Of a stretch of 64,000 bases of DNA, positions 1 through 10,012 are shown one piece after another. Under the pieces are notes generated by a model. That model did not search any database. It was not told where the DNA came from and saw nothing but the letters and a program-made list of their open reading frames with translations. Numbering within the stretch: position 1 is the first letter of the stretch; the number at the start of each line of letters is the position of its first letter. The stretch is taken from positions 240,511 through 304,510 of the forward strand of contig DF239025.1 of the NCBI GenBank assembly GCA_000507305.1. Direction: 5' to 3'. This stretch comes from Breviolum minutum Mf 1.05b.01. Taxonomy: Eukaryota; Sar; Dinophyceae; Suessiales; Symbiodiniaceae. Both the position numbers and the translations under genes were made by a program.

Positions 1-3000
1 CCAGACCGCGAACCACCCCCAACTCAGACTCGCAACGACCGTTTGACATCGGTTCGTCACCGGCTGTTGTCGTGTGGAACCATTCTCTTGATCGAATCCA
101 GGAACGAAATTGGTGACTCAGGAATTCTTTTGCTCGGTCCGTATGGATTCTTGCTATCGGAATCCGCAGAATTCTGAGTCGAGAAACCATGACCGCCAAG
201 CCCTGCAGAATGTCTTTCGGAGCTCTTGACTTGATGGGAATAGATTGACTCAAATTGGTGACCTCAACCGATGGTTTTGTTTTCAAAAGTTCCTTCCACC
301 GTTGATTCAAGAGATCACATTCGGCAACTTCAGCTTGGGTCAACTCTTCCGGCCGCGGAACTCCAGAGTCATCAATCGTCAAAGGTTCCACCACATTTGG
401 ACTGACATCTTGCTCTTGTGCTGGTTCACAAGCTTTGAGGCTTGGTTCCAAGCTCCCCCGACCGTGAATCGCAGTCCCACCTGGAGTAGATTGAGTGGGC
501 TGCGCCGACGTTGGACAGGACGGCACAGGGATATCCAAAGTTTGACATGCATCTGACGTTGAAAAACCAAGTTCTCTCAAGCCTTGCACAAGTGGATGAT
601 CTCCGCTCTTGGGTATGGTTATCACTCCAGTCAAGTAATAACGAGGTTTGAGAATCTCTTGATCAACACCAGGTTCATATGGACCTGACACGTCCAAAGC
701 CAAACAAAATGCATCCACATTCTCTTGTCTCACATGTGGACGGTCCCTTCCACGAGATTCAATGCAAACTGCACAGTCCCGTCTGAACGGGCAATGGCCC
801 TGTCTGATATGGGCTTCCCAAGATTGCATGTTGCGAAGTTCGTCGGATGACAGCTTAGAGCACCGTGGATGATCACCTCGGGAAATTCGAAAAATCACAT
901 TGGCAATGATGTTCTTCAAGCCCGGTGCCCAACTAGCCAATGACTTAGAGAAAGACAAACGATCTTCAAGATTTGTCGGCCATTGTTGGATTTCACCACT
1001 CTTTTCTTTCCAGTCATCATCCCAAAATTGAATTTCCAAATCTTCTGGACCATCACTACGGTGTTCCAAACCATGAAGTTGTTTGATTTCTTCTATATTT
1101 GTCATCAAAGTTGTGGGCTTTGGAGTTTGATGTCCCAGAGCCCCCTGCTGCAAATTCACCAATGACAAATTGAAAAGACGAGCCATGTGCAAAGTTTCAG
1201 GCCATTTCCAAAATGAGGGCACCTGCGTGTCCAGCGACTTGCACCATTGGTTGGGGTCTTGAGGAGACTCAACCAAACACTTCATCATCGGATTGGTTTG
1301 AAATCCCAACCATATCCAGTATAGACTTTTCAGCCACAAAATGCTATCCAAATCCGTCTTTTGTTGCAGAAAGGCAGATAAAGTGGCTAAACCAAAACGT
1401 TCATCTCCATGAACACCCCTCAAAGGTTTTGGACCAGAATCTTGCCGATGTCGACACAAAGACGTAGTACGGCAAGGTGGAGATGAAAGAAAAACGTCAG
1501 CACCACGAGTTCTCAACACATGCTCCAACCACCCTGAAAGATGAGGATCAAGCAAATTGTGATTCATCAGGAGGTCCAGACATAGAACAACTGTGCCATT
1601 GGATTCCAGCCTGCACCATTCTTTGTCCTCAGGACCGGAAAAGGCATAGATCACCAGAGTCTTCGCCTTTTCTACTTTTCTCCTTATCTTCCGATTCAAA
1701 GTCAAAGTTGCAGCTTCCCAATTGCAGGATCCGACCACATGTTGAAGCAGTCGAAGTGGCACCTTTGGAAACAGCGACCTCACCTGTTGAAGTCTTTCAT
1801 GTAAGATGGATGTTCCATCCTCTTCCCCAGCCAAAATTGCCCGAATTTGACAATGCTCTTGCTGCAGCTTTTCAACCTTGTTCATCAAATCCAATCCAAC
1901 ATCTTCGGGAACAACAGGGCATCCTTGAGACAAGGACACCGGCAGTGCACCAAGTCTCGGATGGCTGATGTCACAACCATTCTTGTCCCAATTGACGCTG
2001 TATCCAAGAGCGGCCACCAAAGAAACTGGAACAATGGGTTGCACCTGCTGCAGTGTAATCAATGTGCCATTCGGCAGCTGACGCAAGACTGTTTCTCCAT
2101 CAGCCAACGTGACCTTGATCTCCTTAGAACTCAACCACTCACTTTCACCATGGCTTGTTCGGAGACAGTGAGTTGCGCCGCCATCCAAAAGGACACATCG
2201 ATCACCATCAGCGATTTTTCTCAACTGGCAAACTTTCACCGAAGGACCTTGTGTTTTGATTCTAAGGGATTTGAGCAAACTCGTGACTTCATTCACCAAC
2301 TCCGTTTCTCCAGTAGTCGGTTTGACAGGTTCTGGCTTGGAGCTTTTTGACTCTTCCTCTTTGGCAGTGGGTGGCTTTTCATCCTGCATAGTTGGTGTAG
2401 TTGAGCTCATTGACGCCACCTTTGCAGCAGCATCCCCATTTCCAACACCTTTTCCATTGGAATTACTCTGAGATTTTTGGTACTTACCGCCACCTTTCTT
2501 TCCACCACCACTATCAGACTTCCCACTCCCCCCAAGCAACTTCGAAGAGGTTGGTTGTGAAGCATCTCGATGGGGACAGTCACTCTTTCTATGCTCCAAA
2601 GAGGAGCACCAAAAACAACGCTTGGAGGCATCTTCAAGCTGGCCATGTTGAAATTTGCAATCTTTGCCATGTCGACAGCCCTTGTCGCTGCCCCAAAATC
2701 TGCAAGGTTTGGTAGATGTGTCCCCAGAAGCTGGAACCTTGTCAGTTTGTGTTTGAAGCACCTTAGCAGATGGAGTGGCCGAAGACTCTGAACCACCGGC
2801 ACTGCCACTCAAAGCAATGGCGTCCATCTCCGCAGTGAGGAGTTCCAGAAACTGAGCTATGGTAGCTTCCGAGGGTTGCTCATCTAATCCCACCTCCATG
2901 CGAAAGCTTGAAATCCTGAATATAGTTTGGGGGTGTTTGGCCACTGCTTGACTAACTATATTTTCAAGAGCACGAACTTGTAAAAGTGCATCAGGTATAG

Positions 3001-4999
3001 TAGCTCCGAGTTCCAAAGCTCGGACTTTTTGCCGTTGCCACAACCTCAGAGCGCTAGCCGCACCACTTGGGTCCTTGATAGCCTTGGTGTTCGTCAGATC
3101 TGTGAGCAATGCACTGCGCTCAGCCCAACCGCCTGGTTGATATGAACGTAGTATCTTGTAAAGGATTGCACTGGGCCACAATTGCCGAGCTGTGATCAAA
3201 TCATGCCGAAGTTCTGCCGGCAGAGCTGGAAGAAGGATCGTGGTGACCCTTTGTTCAAGTCGTTGAATCACTTGCTCATTTCCAAGTTCCCGGCAAGTCA
3301 GCGGTGAAGGTGGCTGGATCCTAAGTCTCTGCAGAGGACTAGCCTTCAGCCATGAATGATACACCTCCAATGTGGCTTCAAGTGTAAGTTCCCACCACCG
3401 ATGGGCACGAGTACTGAGATCTCCAATGATTGGTTTGACTTCTACCAACCAGTCTGCTGCTTCAATGGAGGCATGTCTTTTACCCACAGCGGGCAATGCT
3501 GGAACCACCGGATTGGTGGATCTCATAGCTTCATGGGGAGATTTTTCCCTGGGACTTTTGACCTGTCCCCCACATCCACCTCCGAAACCATCCACCGTGG
3601 GATCGCGAAGACCTCGGCTAGAATGTTGCTGGTGCCCTGGAAGATCAGCATGATAACTCACCCCACCAAAAGGCGCACCAGCTGCTGCAAAGGAAGCCCG
3701 AGTGTCAGGACATTCTCCAAAATGAGGTTGATGAACACCAAGCACAGTGCCTGCGACAGCCCGATCTCCAGGACATTCGCCAGAAGGTCGACGAGGGTCA
3801 CCAAGCACAATGCCAGTTGCAGCCCGACTATCATGACATTCTTTAGGATGTTGACGTTGAAGACCAAGATTCATGCTAGCACAAGCCCGACCGTCTTGAC
3901 ATACGCCAGAATGAGGAAGATGAGATCCAAGTTCCGCGCTATGCAAAGCCTGATCCCGAAGCAAATGCCCACCAAGTTCTGTGCCCTGCAACTGAGCCCA
4001 CACATCAGCTCTCGGTGCAGACGGCGGTGGTGGTGGTGGCATCACATGTGAAGACGTTTTGTCCATGCGCCAGGAATCATCTTGTCTAAAGTTTCTCCTA
4101 TCCCAGTCAGTCAGTGCTTGCTTGACATACCAATCTTGGACAGTTGAATCTCGTCCAGGGTAAATTGACCATTCCAAAGGATGAGCCCTACCATGGCCCT
4201 TTGGTCTCCATGTCTTCCCAATTTCCCGAAGGCACGGACCATAGTTCGACTGCTGATCCACCTCATACAACTCGACATCAGGGAATGGTGCCAAAGGTGG
4301 CAAAGGCGGTGTGACTACTCGTTCAGCATCCGCTGGAGGAGTCCCAAAAGGCACCTGTGTTCCACCAGGTGTAAAACGCACACCTCGGTTACCTTGCTGT
4401 TGTGCTCGTGGAGTCTGTGGAGCTGGTTCTTGTGGTGACACCTCCATCCATGATCCAGAGCTAGCGGACTTTTGACTTTCCTGCTGTTTTCTCAAACTCT
4501 CCTTCAACTCTTGGTTTTCTCTAAGCAGCTTCTGGACTAGCTCTTCTCCAAGGGCTTCTTCCAAAGACTGCTGCTTTTCACCGGTTTCACTACTATCCAT
4601 CGGCATTGGACCTTGGGTTTTTGGTCCTACCGTCTCATTCACCTTCTCCTCTTGGGACATGAGGCCCCGATCCGACACATTCCAACTGCTTGGAGGTGTC
4701 CGAAAACTCCTTTTTGTCTCACCAGTGTTTCTTCCTTCCCCTGCTCCATCAGCATGCCTTGATCTAGTGCGACCTCGACCTTCACGAGACTCATCTTGCA
4801 AAGGGTCCCGACTCACAGAACCCTCACTCCATTCGCCTTCACGTTCTGGCGGAACAGGTGGCAAAAGATCCCGGGTAGGTCCCGAGCTCATCACATCTAA
4901 ATCTCTGGGTCTACTAATCTGGAGCTGGAATTCACCACGAGCCCGTTCACTCCAAAACGGATTGCCATTGGGTTCAGAAGAAGCTCGAAGATGAGCCAT
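1..4999 (-). CDS. Gag-protease-integrase polyprotein of a copia-like retroelement (partial, runs off left edge)
   Basis: I read this minus-strand frame from the ATG at 4999 to position 1 without a stop, about 1,666 codons. In residue order: Pro/Arg-rich start; a Glu/Lys/Gln-rich likely coiled coil near 133-175; a 21-residue repeat in four copies near 357-442; a Gag-like helical region near 500-730; a CCCH finger (C766, C775, C781, H785); a CX2CX4HX4C zinc knuckle (C795, C798, H803, C808); a retropepsin-like Asp-Gly-Gly-Ala at D939; an integrase finger (H1397, H1402, C1409, C1412); and the integrase core triad D1436, D1621 and E1657, with exactly 35 residues between the last two. Integrase before any reverse transcriptase fits the Ty1/copia order. 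The frame is also open upstream to a stop at 5092-5090 but has no Met there. The intact frame suggests a young or selected copy. No LTR was recognised. Confidence 0.93.
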   Translation of the reverse strand, partial: MAHLRASSEPNGNPFWSERARGEFQLQISRPRDLDVMSSGPTRDLLPPVPPEREGEWSEGSVSRDPLQDESREGRGRTRSRHADGAGEGRNTGETKRSFRTPPSSWNVSDRGLMSQEEKVNETVGPKTQGPMPMDSSETGEKQQSLEEALGEELVQKLLRENQELKESLRKQQESQKSASSGSWMEVSPQEPAPQTPRAQQQGNRGVRFTPGGTQVPFGTPPADAERVVTPPLPPLAPFPDVELYEVDQQSNYGPCLREIGKTWRPKGHGRAHPLEWSIYPGRDSTVQDWYVKQALTDWDRRNFRQDDSWRMDKTSSHVMPPPPPPSAPRADVWAQLQGTELGGHLLRDQALHSAELGSHLPHSGVCQDGRACASMNLGLQRQHPKECHDSRAATGIVLGDPRRPSGECPGDRAVAGTVLGVHQPHFGECPDTRASFAAAGAPFGGVSYHADLPGHQQHSSRGLRDPTVDGFGGGCGGQVKSPREKSPHEAMRSTNPVVPALPAVGKRHASIEAADWLVEVKPIIGDLSTRAHRWWELTLEATLEVYHSWLKASPLQRLRIQPPSPLTCRELGNEQVIQRLEQRVTTILLPALPAELRHDLITARQLWPSAILYKILRSYQPGGWAERSALLTDLTNTKAIKDPSGAASALRLWQRQKVRALELGATIPDALLQVRALENIVSQAVAKHPQTIFRISSFRMEVGLDEQPSEATIAQFLELLTAEMDAIALSGSAGGSESSATPSAKVLQTQTDKVPASGDTSTKPCRFWGSDKGCRHGKDCKFQHGQLEDASKRCFWCSSLEHRKSDCPHRDASQPTSSKLLGGSGKSDSGGGKKGGGKYQKSQSNSNGKGVGNGDAAAKVASMSSTTPTMQDEKPPTAKEEESKSSKPEPVKPTTGETELVNEVTSLLKSLRIKTQGPSVKVCQLRKIADGDRCVLLDGGATHCLRTSHGESEWLSSKEIKVTLADGETVLRQLPNGTLITLQQVQPIVPVSLVAALGYSVNWDKNGCDISHPRLGALPVSLSQGCPVVPEDVGLDLMNKVEKLQQEHCQIRAILAGEEDGTSILHERLQQVRSLFPKVPLRLLQHVVGSCNWEAATLTLNRKIRRKVEKAKTLVIYAFSGPEDKEWCRLESNGTVVLCLDLLMNHNLLDPHLSGWLEHVLRTRGADVFLSSPPCRTTSLCRHRQDSGPKPLRGVHGDERFGLATLSAFLQQKTDLDSILWLKSLYWIWLGFQTNPMMKCLVESPQDPNQWCKSLDTQVPSFWKWPETLHMARLFNLSLVNLQQGALGHQTPKPTTLMTNIEEIKQLHGLEHRSDGPEDLEIQFWDDDWKEKSGEIQQWPTNLEDRLSFSKSLASWAPGLKNIIANVIFRISRGDHPRCSKLSSDELRNMQSWEAHIRQGHCPFRRDCAVCIESRGRDRPHVRQENVDAFCLALDVSGPYEPGVDQEILKPRYYLTGVITIPKSGDHPLVQGLRELGFSTSDACQTLDIPVPSCPTSAQPTQSTPGGTAIHGRGSLEPSLKACEPAQEQDVSPNVVEPLTIDDSGVPRPEELTQAEVAECDLLNQRWKELLKTKPSVEVTNLSQSIPIKSRAPKDILQGLAVMVSRLRILRIPIARIHTDRAKEFLSHQFRSWIRSREWFHTTTAGDEPMSNGRCESELGVVRGL
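3675..3930 (-). repeat. 63-bp tandem repeat, four units, inside the gag region
   Basis: The plus-strand word gcccg recurs at 3696, 3759, 3822 and 3885, a period of exactly 63 bases, which is 21 codons in the polyprotein frame. The units share a Cys near the start, then Arg-Ala, then a Val-Leu-Gly core. Because the period is a whole number of codons, the frame is kept. The unit's function is unknown. Confidence 0.88.
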
Positions 5000-5213
5000 T
5001 TCTATCCCCAACTCTTTTAGTTTGGGCTCATAACCTATGCGAAGCGCACAGGAAACCTTTTTCCTTTTGAGCAATGAAAGGCCTACGGTTCAGGCCAAGG
5101 TTAACGGAGTTCTGCAATTCTCACTGACTATCACGCAGCTACACCTGACATCCAAGAAAAGAAAAGGAAGAGATGGTGATTGTTCCACGCAATAAAAAAT
5201 GGATGATTTCTAT
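5000..5213. other. Leader upstream of the polyprotein
   Basis: This is the 5' side of the retroelement ORF. The first 30 codons upstream stay open in the same frame (stop at 5092-5090). No tRNA-complementary primer site or LTR edge was recognised. On the minus strand a pyrimidine run ending in TTGGATGTCAG near 5141-5165 resembles a 3' splice site, but this was not confirmed. Confidence 0.4.
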
Positions 5214-5320
5214 ACAAGGTGGACCCCGTCACCAGTTATAAGTTGAGTTATGGAGCCCCCATTACACATAGGATTATTTCATCCCAGGAAAACCCATTTA
5301 AGTATAGGGCCATTTATAGA
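5214..5320. repeat. F13 palindromic element, one clear arm
   Basis: It opens with ACAAGGTGGACCCCG and carries the family core of alternating 'taactcca/ttataa' words, ending near GCCATTTATAG. It sits in the presumed leader of the retroelement, so it either interrupts the leader or marks its outer limit. Confidence 0.6.
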
Positions 5321-5417
5321 AATAACGCTTCAGTGGATTGGTAGCGTAACCAGAAGATGCCCGTCCCATTTGAAGTGGTGGAGGTAACTTTGTTCGGGAC
5401 TGACCCGCCACCAAAGC

Positions 5418-5732
5418 TTGCTCCATCAAATCTCCCGAGTGAGGGTCGGGGACCACGAGGAAGCTCGTGGGCTTAGGGGATTTGGCCCCGTAAAGCCCTT
5501 GAAAACAGATGTAGAAGTCGAGCTCGAGGATGTTTCAACAGCGCAATCATCTCCGGCAGCAACCAAATGCTGGGGGGCTGAACACCGTATTTCCTCTCGG
5601 CACATGCCGGATGGAATGGCACTTGGGCCCAAATTCAAATTCTTGGCTCACTGCAAACTTCATGGACGTCGTAAGGCTCCTCCAAGAGAGTTTGATGATG
5701 ATGACTCTGATGACGATCCTCCTGGTGGATAA
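5418..5732 (+). CDS. Unrecognised protein end with acidic tail (exon candidate)
   Basis: An open frame runs from a TAA just upstream to the stop at 5730-5732. The in-frame start at 5418 is TTG, so this is better read as a 3'-terminal exon than a whole gene. The product has a mixed middle, a basic stretch (HGRRK) and a strongly acidic tail of Asp residues ending in Pro-Pro-Gly-Gly. An in-frame Met-Pro-Asp-Gly-Met could serve as an internal start. No family was recognised. It is transcribed away from the retroelement and has no palindromic element inside it. Confidence 0.4.
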   Translation: MLHQISRVRVGDHEEARGLRGFGPVKPLKTDVEVELEDVSTAQSSPAATKCWGAEHRISSRHMPDGMALGPKFKFLAHCKLHGRRKAPPREFDDDDSDDDPPGG

Positions 5733-5949
5733 CTTCAACATCTCTTTATTTCATGATTCGCCCATCAATTTCAGCCAGCGAATCTTTGATCCCAGCACTT
5801 CCGATCTTCCGGGGCCCCGGGGACATCCTGCCATATCTTGGGTTGAAACTTGAAACCTGCCAACCTTCACTTCAACCAACGGTTTCTCACCATGATCTCA
5901 TGGCCAAACAATTTGTTGCCACCTTTTTAAACGAAGGAATCTCTACAGT

Positions 5950-6102
5950 ACGGATAGGCCCCGGAAAACCCACTTATAAATGGAGTTATGAAGTTACAAT
6001 TCCTATAAGAAAAAAGGGGGTGATTTCACCCCAATCAAAACCCATTCTCGGCCATTTATAGGGGCTATATATAACTCCATTTTTGGTTTTTGGGCCCACC
6101 AA
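5950..6102. mobile_element. F13 palindromic element
   Basis: Both halves are present: a 'cccacttataaatggagttat' type word on the left and 'ataactcca ... gggcccacc' on the right. Internal words read 'ggtgatttcacccc' and 'ggccatttataggg'. The left outer arm is worn. Confidence 0.6.
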
Positions 6103-6769
6103 ATTTCCCGGAGTCAACCCACTTCTCACCCAACCTGCACCATGGGAGGCCAATAGATGCTCATCAAAATCGCCTGAAAAAACTGCAGCGAAGTCATCCG
6201 TGGGACCAAGGGATGTGTTTGACCTACATGAATTGTTGATTTGTTAATGGTAAACGAGTAGGGAAAATACAGAAATATCCCATACATTTATGTTATGGGT
6301 AAATACCAGTCACCATGGGGTATTCTTAATAAATATAGTCATACCATACATGTTGTTGTTGATATTTTTCCTATACTCAATGTAGGTCATAGGTATATAA
6401 TTACACAACATAGTATACACGATACTTTTGTCTCAGAATTTTCCAACATACCCCTGGAACATGCCCCAGACCCCAACCAACAGTTTATGAAGGAGTTCCT
6501 TTCATTTGGGGCTTCGGGGATGCCTGGGGTGTGCTCCAGGGGTATGGTGGGGTTCTCTTAGATTTTGGCAAAACTTTTGGCCATGACCCTCTTGAAGTCC
6601 TTTTGTTGATGTTTTTTTTTTCCGAAAAGACCACCGTTTTGATGAGGCTTCAGAATGAACCTTTGACTTTCAGAGATGGGTTTTACTACAAAAACTTAGG
6701 GGTGGATAAAACCAGCAATATTTTGAGAGACTTAGAGGTAATGTAGACAAAAAACAACCTGCAAAACAT
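6103..6769. other. Stretch without a recognised gene
   Basis: Contains short open frames (6295-6561 and 6531-6746, plus strand) with no domain I recognise. Worn pieces resembling F1 ('ggtaaatacc', 'tatataatta') occur near 6250-6440. No clear terminal repeats or splice signals were seen. Confidence 0.4.
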
Positions 6770-6818
6770 AAGGGTTTAATAAGGCCTTATTGAGGGGAAA
6801 CCAATGGTTAATATGCCT
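6770..6818. repeat. F15 fragment
   Basis: The word TTAATAAGGCCTTATTGA followed by GGGAAACCAATGGTTAA matches the centre of the complete F15 copy at 42 kb. Confidence 0.5.
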
Positions 6819-6823
6819 ACCTC

Positions 6824-6946
6824 TTGGCTTTGTTTTCTTAGGTGTTCTTTTTTTTAAAGGATTGTACCATGGTAAATCACCTTGAACAACAACCATTTGG
6901 GAGAATATCTTTGGAACTTGTTCCAAGCATCAAACAAGCAAATCGA
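6824..6946. mobile_element. F9 palindromic element, inverted orientation
   Basis: Reads 'GATTGTACCATGGTAAATCACC' type core, then 'ACCATTTGGGAGAATAT' and 'AAGCATCAAACAAGCAAAT'. This is the reverse complement of the F9 order at 33362-33473. Confidence 0.65.
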
Positions 6947-7144
6947 AACATACAGCAAACTCTGTACTAAGACATGTTTTAAGTTCAGGGAAATAATTAA
7001 TCTCGCATCAAAACGAGCGGCAATGCACAACTGATTTAAAATTATAATAATTTCGATGCAAAACGCAGGTCCGCGGCTAAAAGAATTGACTTCTTGTAGT
7101 TTGCCCAGTAAGGGACGATAAAGTGTGAACCAATATCATTAAAT

Positions 7145-7246
7145 GGGTGTTTCCAAAAATGGTGGTACCCCCAAAACACCCCAAAATGATCATTTTTAGT
7201 AGGAAAATCGATGGTTGTTGGGTACCACCATTTTAGGAACCCCCCA
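7145..7246. mobile_element. F8 palindromic element
   Basis: Left arm GGGTGTTTCCAAAAATGG followed by TGGTACCC; right arm GGTACCACCATTTTAGGAA. About 100 bp, with a 'ccaaaatga/tcattttt' inner inverted pair. Confidence 0.85.
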
Positions 7247-7390
7247 AATAGAGAGGCCTTTAGTCCTTTGAGGCCTTGGACATTGAAGGTTTGGAGGCGG
7301 GAAAAACATCGTCCCTGGCCTTACTGTTGATACAACAAATCCCATGAAACAGGTGGGAAAAAATAACTCAATGGAGCAACGTTAAAACAT

Positions 7391-7505
7391 TTGGGATTTG
7401 CTGGAAAAGATGCCTGGAAACATATCCAAAACATATTCTCCCAAATGGTGGTTGTTCATGGGGCCTTGTAGAGAGTAAACAATCGCCAGCAAAAACAAAT
7501 CCAAG
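7391..7505. mobile_element. F9 palindromic element
   Basis: Begins TTGGGATTTGCTGG, contains TTCTCCCAAATGGTGGTTG, and ends AAACAAATCCAAG. A worn partial copy follows to about 7610, ending in the same AAACAAATCCAAG. Confidence 0.75.
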
Positions 7506-8072
7506 ATAGATATTTCTCTCCAAAACACCGAGCCTGAGGCAATTTCCAAAAGGTCATACCGTCATGTACCACATGCCAGAATCACCGAAAAAACAAATCC
7601 AAGAAAACCCTTCTGATTTATGACATTCCATGTTATTCTGAACTGGTTGGCGACAACCAACAGTTTTCAAAGGTGGCTTAGAAAAAAACATATGTTGACA
7701 TGGGTCCAATCTCCCCTTTTTTTGGCTTGTGGTTTTGCTTAAATCTCTAACTGGTTTGCCAAGTTCATGTGAACCATCAACAATGTCAATATTACTACTG
7801 TAATCTTACCCTTTTTTCATGGTTGAATTTCTAACTTTGCACAGCCCAGAAAGAAAAAAATCACAGAAAACAACTTGACACCTTTGGTTTTCTTCTCCAG
7901 ACCTGGGACATGTGAATCCTCTTCTCCAAAACAACTTACCCTTCCGTTGTGTTCAAACACATCTTTGTCAACTTGGATCAAACAAACATGTACACCCCCA
8001 AGCAACCTCTTTGAAACCAACTCAACTCAACTCAACGCCCCCCCAAGTTGTCAAACCTTATCGGAACCCAAG

Positions 8073-8196
8073 TTTCACCAAAAATTTCAGGTACAAAAAA
8101 TGCAGGTACTAAGCCTTATAAGGCTATTTCGAGGGTGGGGTTTCCATGGTTTTCCCTTGCATACGCCTTACGTTACATACAGCTTATATAGGTTTG
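8073..8196. repeat. F16 element, left part
   Basis: Starts TCACCAAAAATTTCAGGTAC and keeps the middle 'AAGGCTATTTCGAGGGTGGGG' type word and 'ACATACAGCTTATATAGG', matching the complete copy at 27312-27459. The right arm is absent. Confidence 0.6.
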
Positions 8197-8458
8197 GTTG
8201 GGTGTCAGCCTCCAGCAACTACCGGGCCTTTTATGGACGACGCCAACCCCGATCTATGCCAGGTCACGGTGTAGTCCGCCATGGACTTTTGAACACGGTA
8301 CAAGAAAATCCGGTCCTGCTAGAGGGTCACTTGGAAACGACAAATACGACCGGACAAGAAGCGTATACGGGGAAGCACCGGGGAAGCTGAGCCTTTAAAA
8401 GGGATATATATGAATATATACAAGGGCTTTGTGAGTTTTCTTCAATCGTTATTCTTTC

Positions 8459-8543
8459 ACTTAGATTTGCTCAAGGTGGTTGAAAACATGTTCCCCAAAT
8501 GGTGATTTATGGTAGAAAGTAAAAAACACCGGAAACATAAGTG
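8459..8543. repeat. F9 partial copy
   Basis: Has CTTAGATTTGCTCAAGG and CCCAAATGGTGATTTATGG but lacks the AACAAATCCAAG end. Confidence 0.45.
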
Positions 8544-9469
8544 TTTTTTTCCCGTGGTGAAATCGCGCCCTTCCGTATCATGTTTGGAAAATACAAGTCT
8601 GATCATGAGCAATATACAAGGAAGAATACCAAAAATCGCGACACGTCAAGTAATCCACAATGTGCAAATCTTTGTGTGCGAATCGCGACGTGACGTGAGG
8701 GTCTCGCGACCCTCTGACTGCAGGAGGCGCAGTTGACTCAACAGCTCCACGAGGTGATAATTGATCTCACCGCAAAAACGCACATCAAAGGGGACCTACA
8801 TACTGTCCCAAGGAGTATGTTCCAGTGCCATGGGACACCGATGTGCCGGGCAAAGAACGGCCGCTCATTTGACCAACTAATCATCCATGTCGATGACAGG
8901 ATGCAGGTGTAGCTATTTTACTCTTTCAGTCGTCATTCGACACCAGAGTCACACCATGTCACGTCATTGCAGTCTGTCAGTCAAAGGCCAATAAATTGTT
9001 TGGCGCATCATGGCGTCCAGGACGCCAAAAATGCCATTCATCTCCAAGGATTGCATGAACTTCAACATCAAGTCACGACGGACCACGGACGTTGTCGTTG
9101 CCCGGGGCCAAGTGGTGCATGGGCCGTCATAAGGACAAGCAGGTGATCTCACTAAAGTGGATCCTTGAAGGGCGGAAGAAGTAAATCCCACCAAAAATAT
9201 ACAGGATTTGCGATGAATGTCCCCCTTAAACATCACAAAAAAGGGTTGATTACCATTATCTATAGTTATACAGTACCCATTTATAACTGGCTTTCACTGG
9301 GGTTGATTTCTGGGGTTCTTTCACTACCCTATAACTGGCGATGCAACTGCCAAAAAACTCAATTGATAAACAGTTTGACAAACTTTTTGCGTGGGGGGAA
9401 CTAGGTGGGTATATCTATTCTAAGTTTTGTGAAGGAAACTTGTTTTCATGGAAGAAGAACAACCCTACC
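8544..9469. other. Stretch without a recognised gene or element
   Basis: Somewhat richer in G+C than its surroundings between 8560 and 9180. A minus-strand open frame (8964-9236) has no recognised domain. Around 9240-9340 there are worn F13-like words ('gggttgat', 'tataactgg'). Confidence 0.4.
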
Positions 9470-9562
9470 TATGGGACTTCTTAACCATGATTGTTAATAA
9501 CTTTCGTCCGTCCTGGGATGATTCTCCAAGTAGGGGGCTCCCTAACTGGGGTAAATAGATGG
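9470..9562. repeat. F4 right arm joined to F14 start
   Basis: CCTGGGATGATTCTCCAAGTAG (F4 right end) is followed within a few bases by CCCTAACTGGGGTAAATAG (F14). Both are partial. Confidence 0.5.
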
Positions 9563-9662
9563 CAATTCAATACCTCTGGAAGTTGTCAATAGACAATACC
9601 TCCGGAAGTCAAACCACTATTTAAAAAAAAAAGTCCCCCAACTTTTGAGGAGTCAAATTCCC

Positions 9663-9786
9663 TACTTGGATGTCCATGGAAGTTAGTAACTAGTTAGTAA
9701 GTTGGTTTATACCCTACTTAGGGGACTTACAACCTACTTATAAAGGGGTTATAATCTATTTACTAAGTTCCATGGACATCCTAGTA
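9663..9786. mobile_element. F3 palindromic element, complete
   Basis: Arms are TACTTGGATGTCCATGGAAG on the left and the mirrored GTTCCATGGACATCCTAGTA on the right. The centre has 'ggggacttacaacctacttataaag'-type words shared by all F3 copies. Confidence 0.88.
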
Positions 9787-10012
9787 CTCAAAGAACAAGT
9801 CTTTCGTGAAAAAAATTTTTTTTGGAGATGTGCTTTGGCCTTCAATAAGGCTAAGGATACACATTGAGTTGAGTGTTTGGGAGTGTGAACCTTCCATGGT
9901 CACTCTTCACGAATCTCCACCGAAAACCAGATTCCCCGGTCCAAAGCCCGAATGATGATGAAGCCGACAAAGACCTGCAGTGATAAATTAGTACATTTGG
10001 TGAGGTGCATGG

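Noticed and set aside
245-556. Plus-strand ORF of 103 codons
   Set aside because: It is antisense to the integrase part of the intact minus-strand polyprotein. The same holds for the other plus-strand frames between 245 and 4994.
2407-2808. Minus-strand ORF of 133 codons in another frame of the gag region
   Set aside because: The alternative frame carries both zinc-binding motifs and is continuous over 5 kb, so this one is a shadow.
1-4999. Polyprotein as an endogenous virus
   Set aside because: Domain order and zinc motifs fit a copia-like retrotransposon; no envelope-like or capsid-only viral hallmark is in view.
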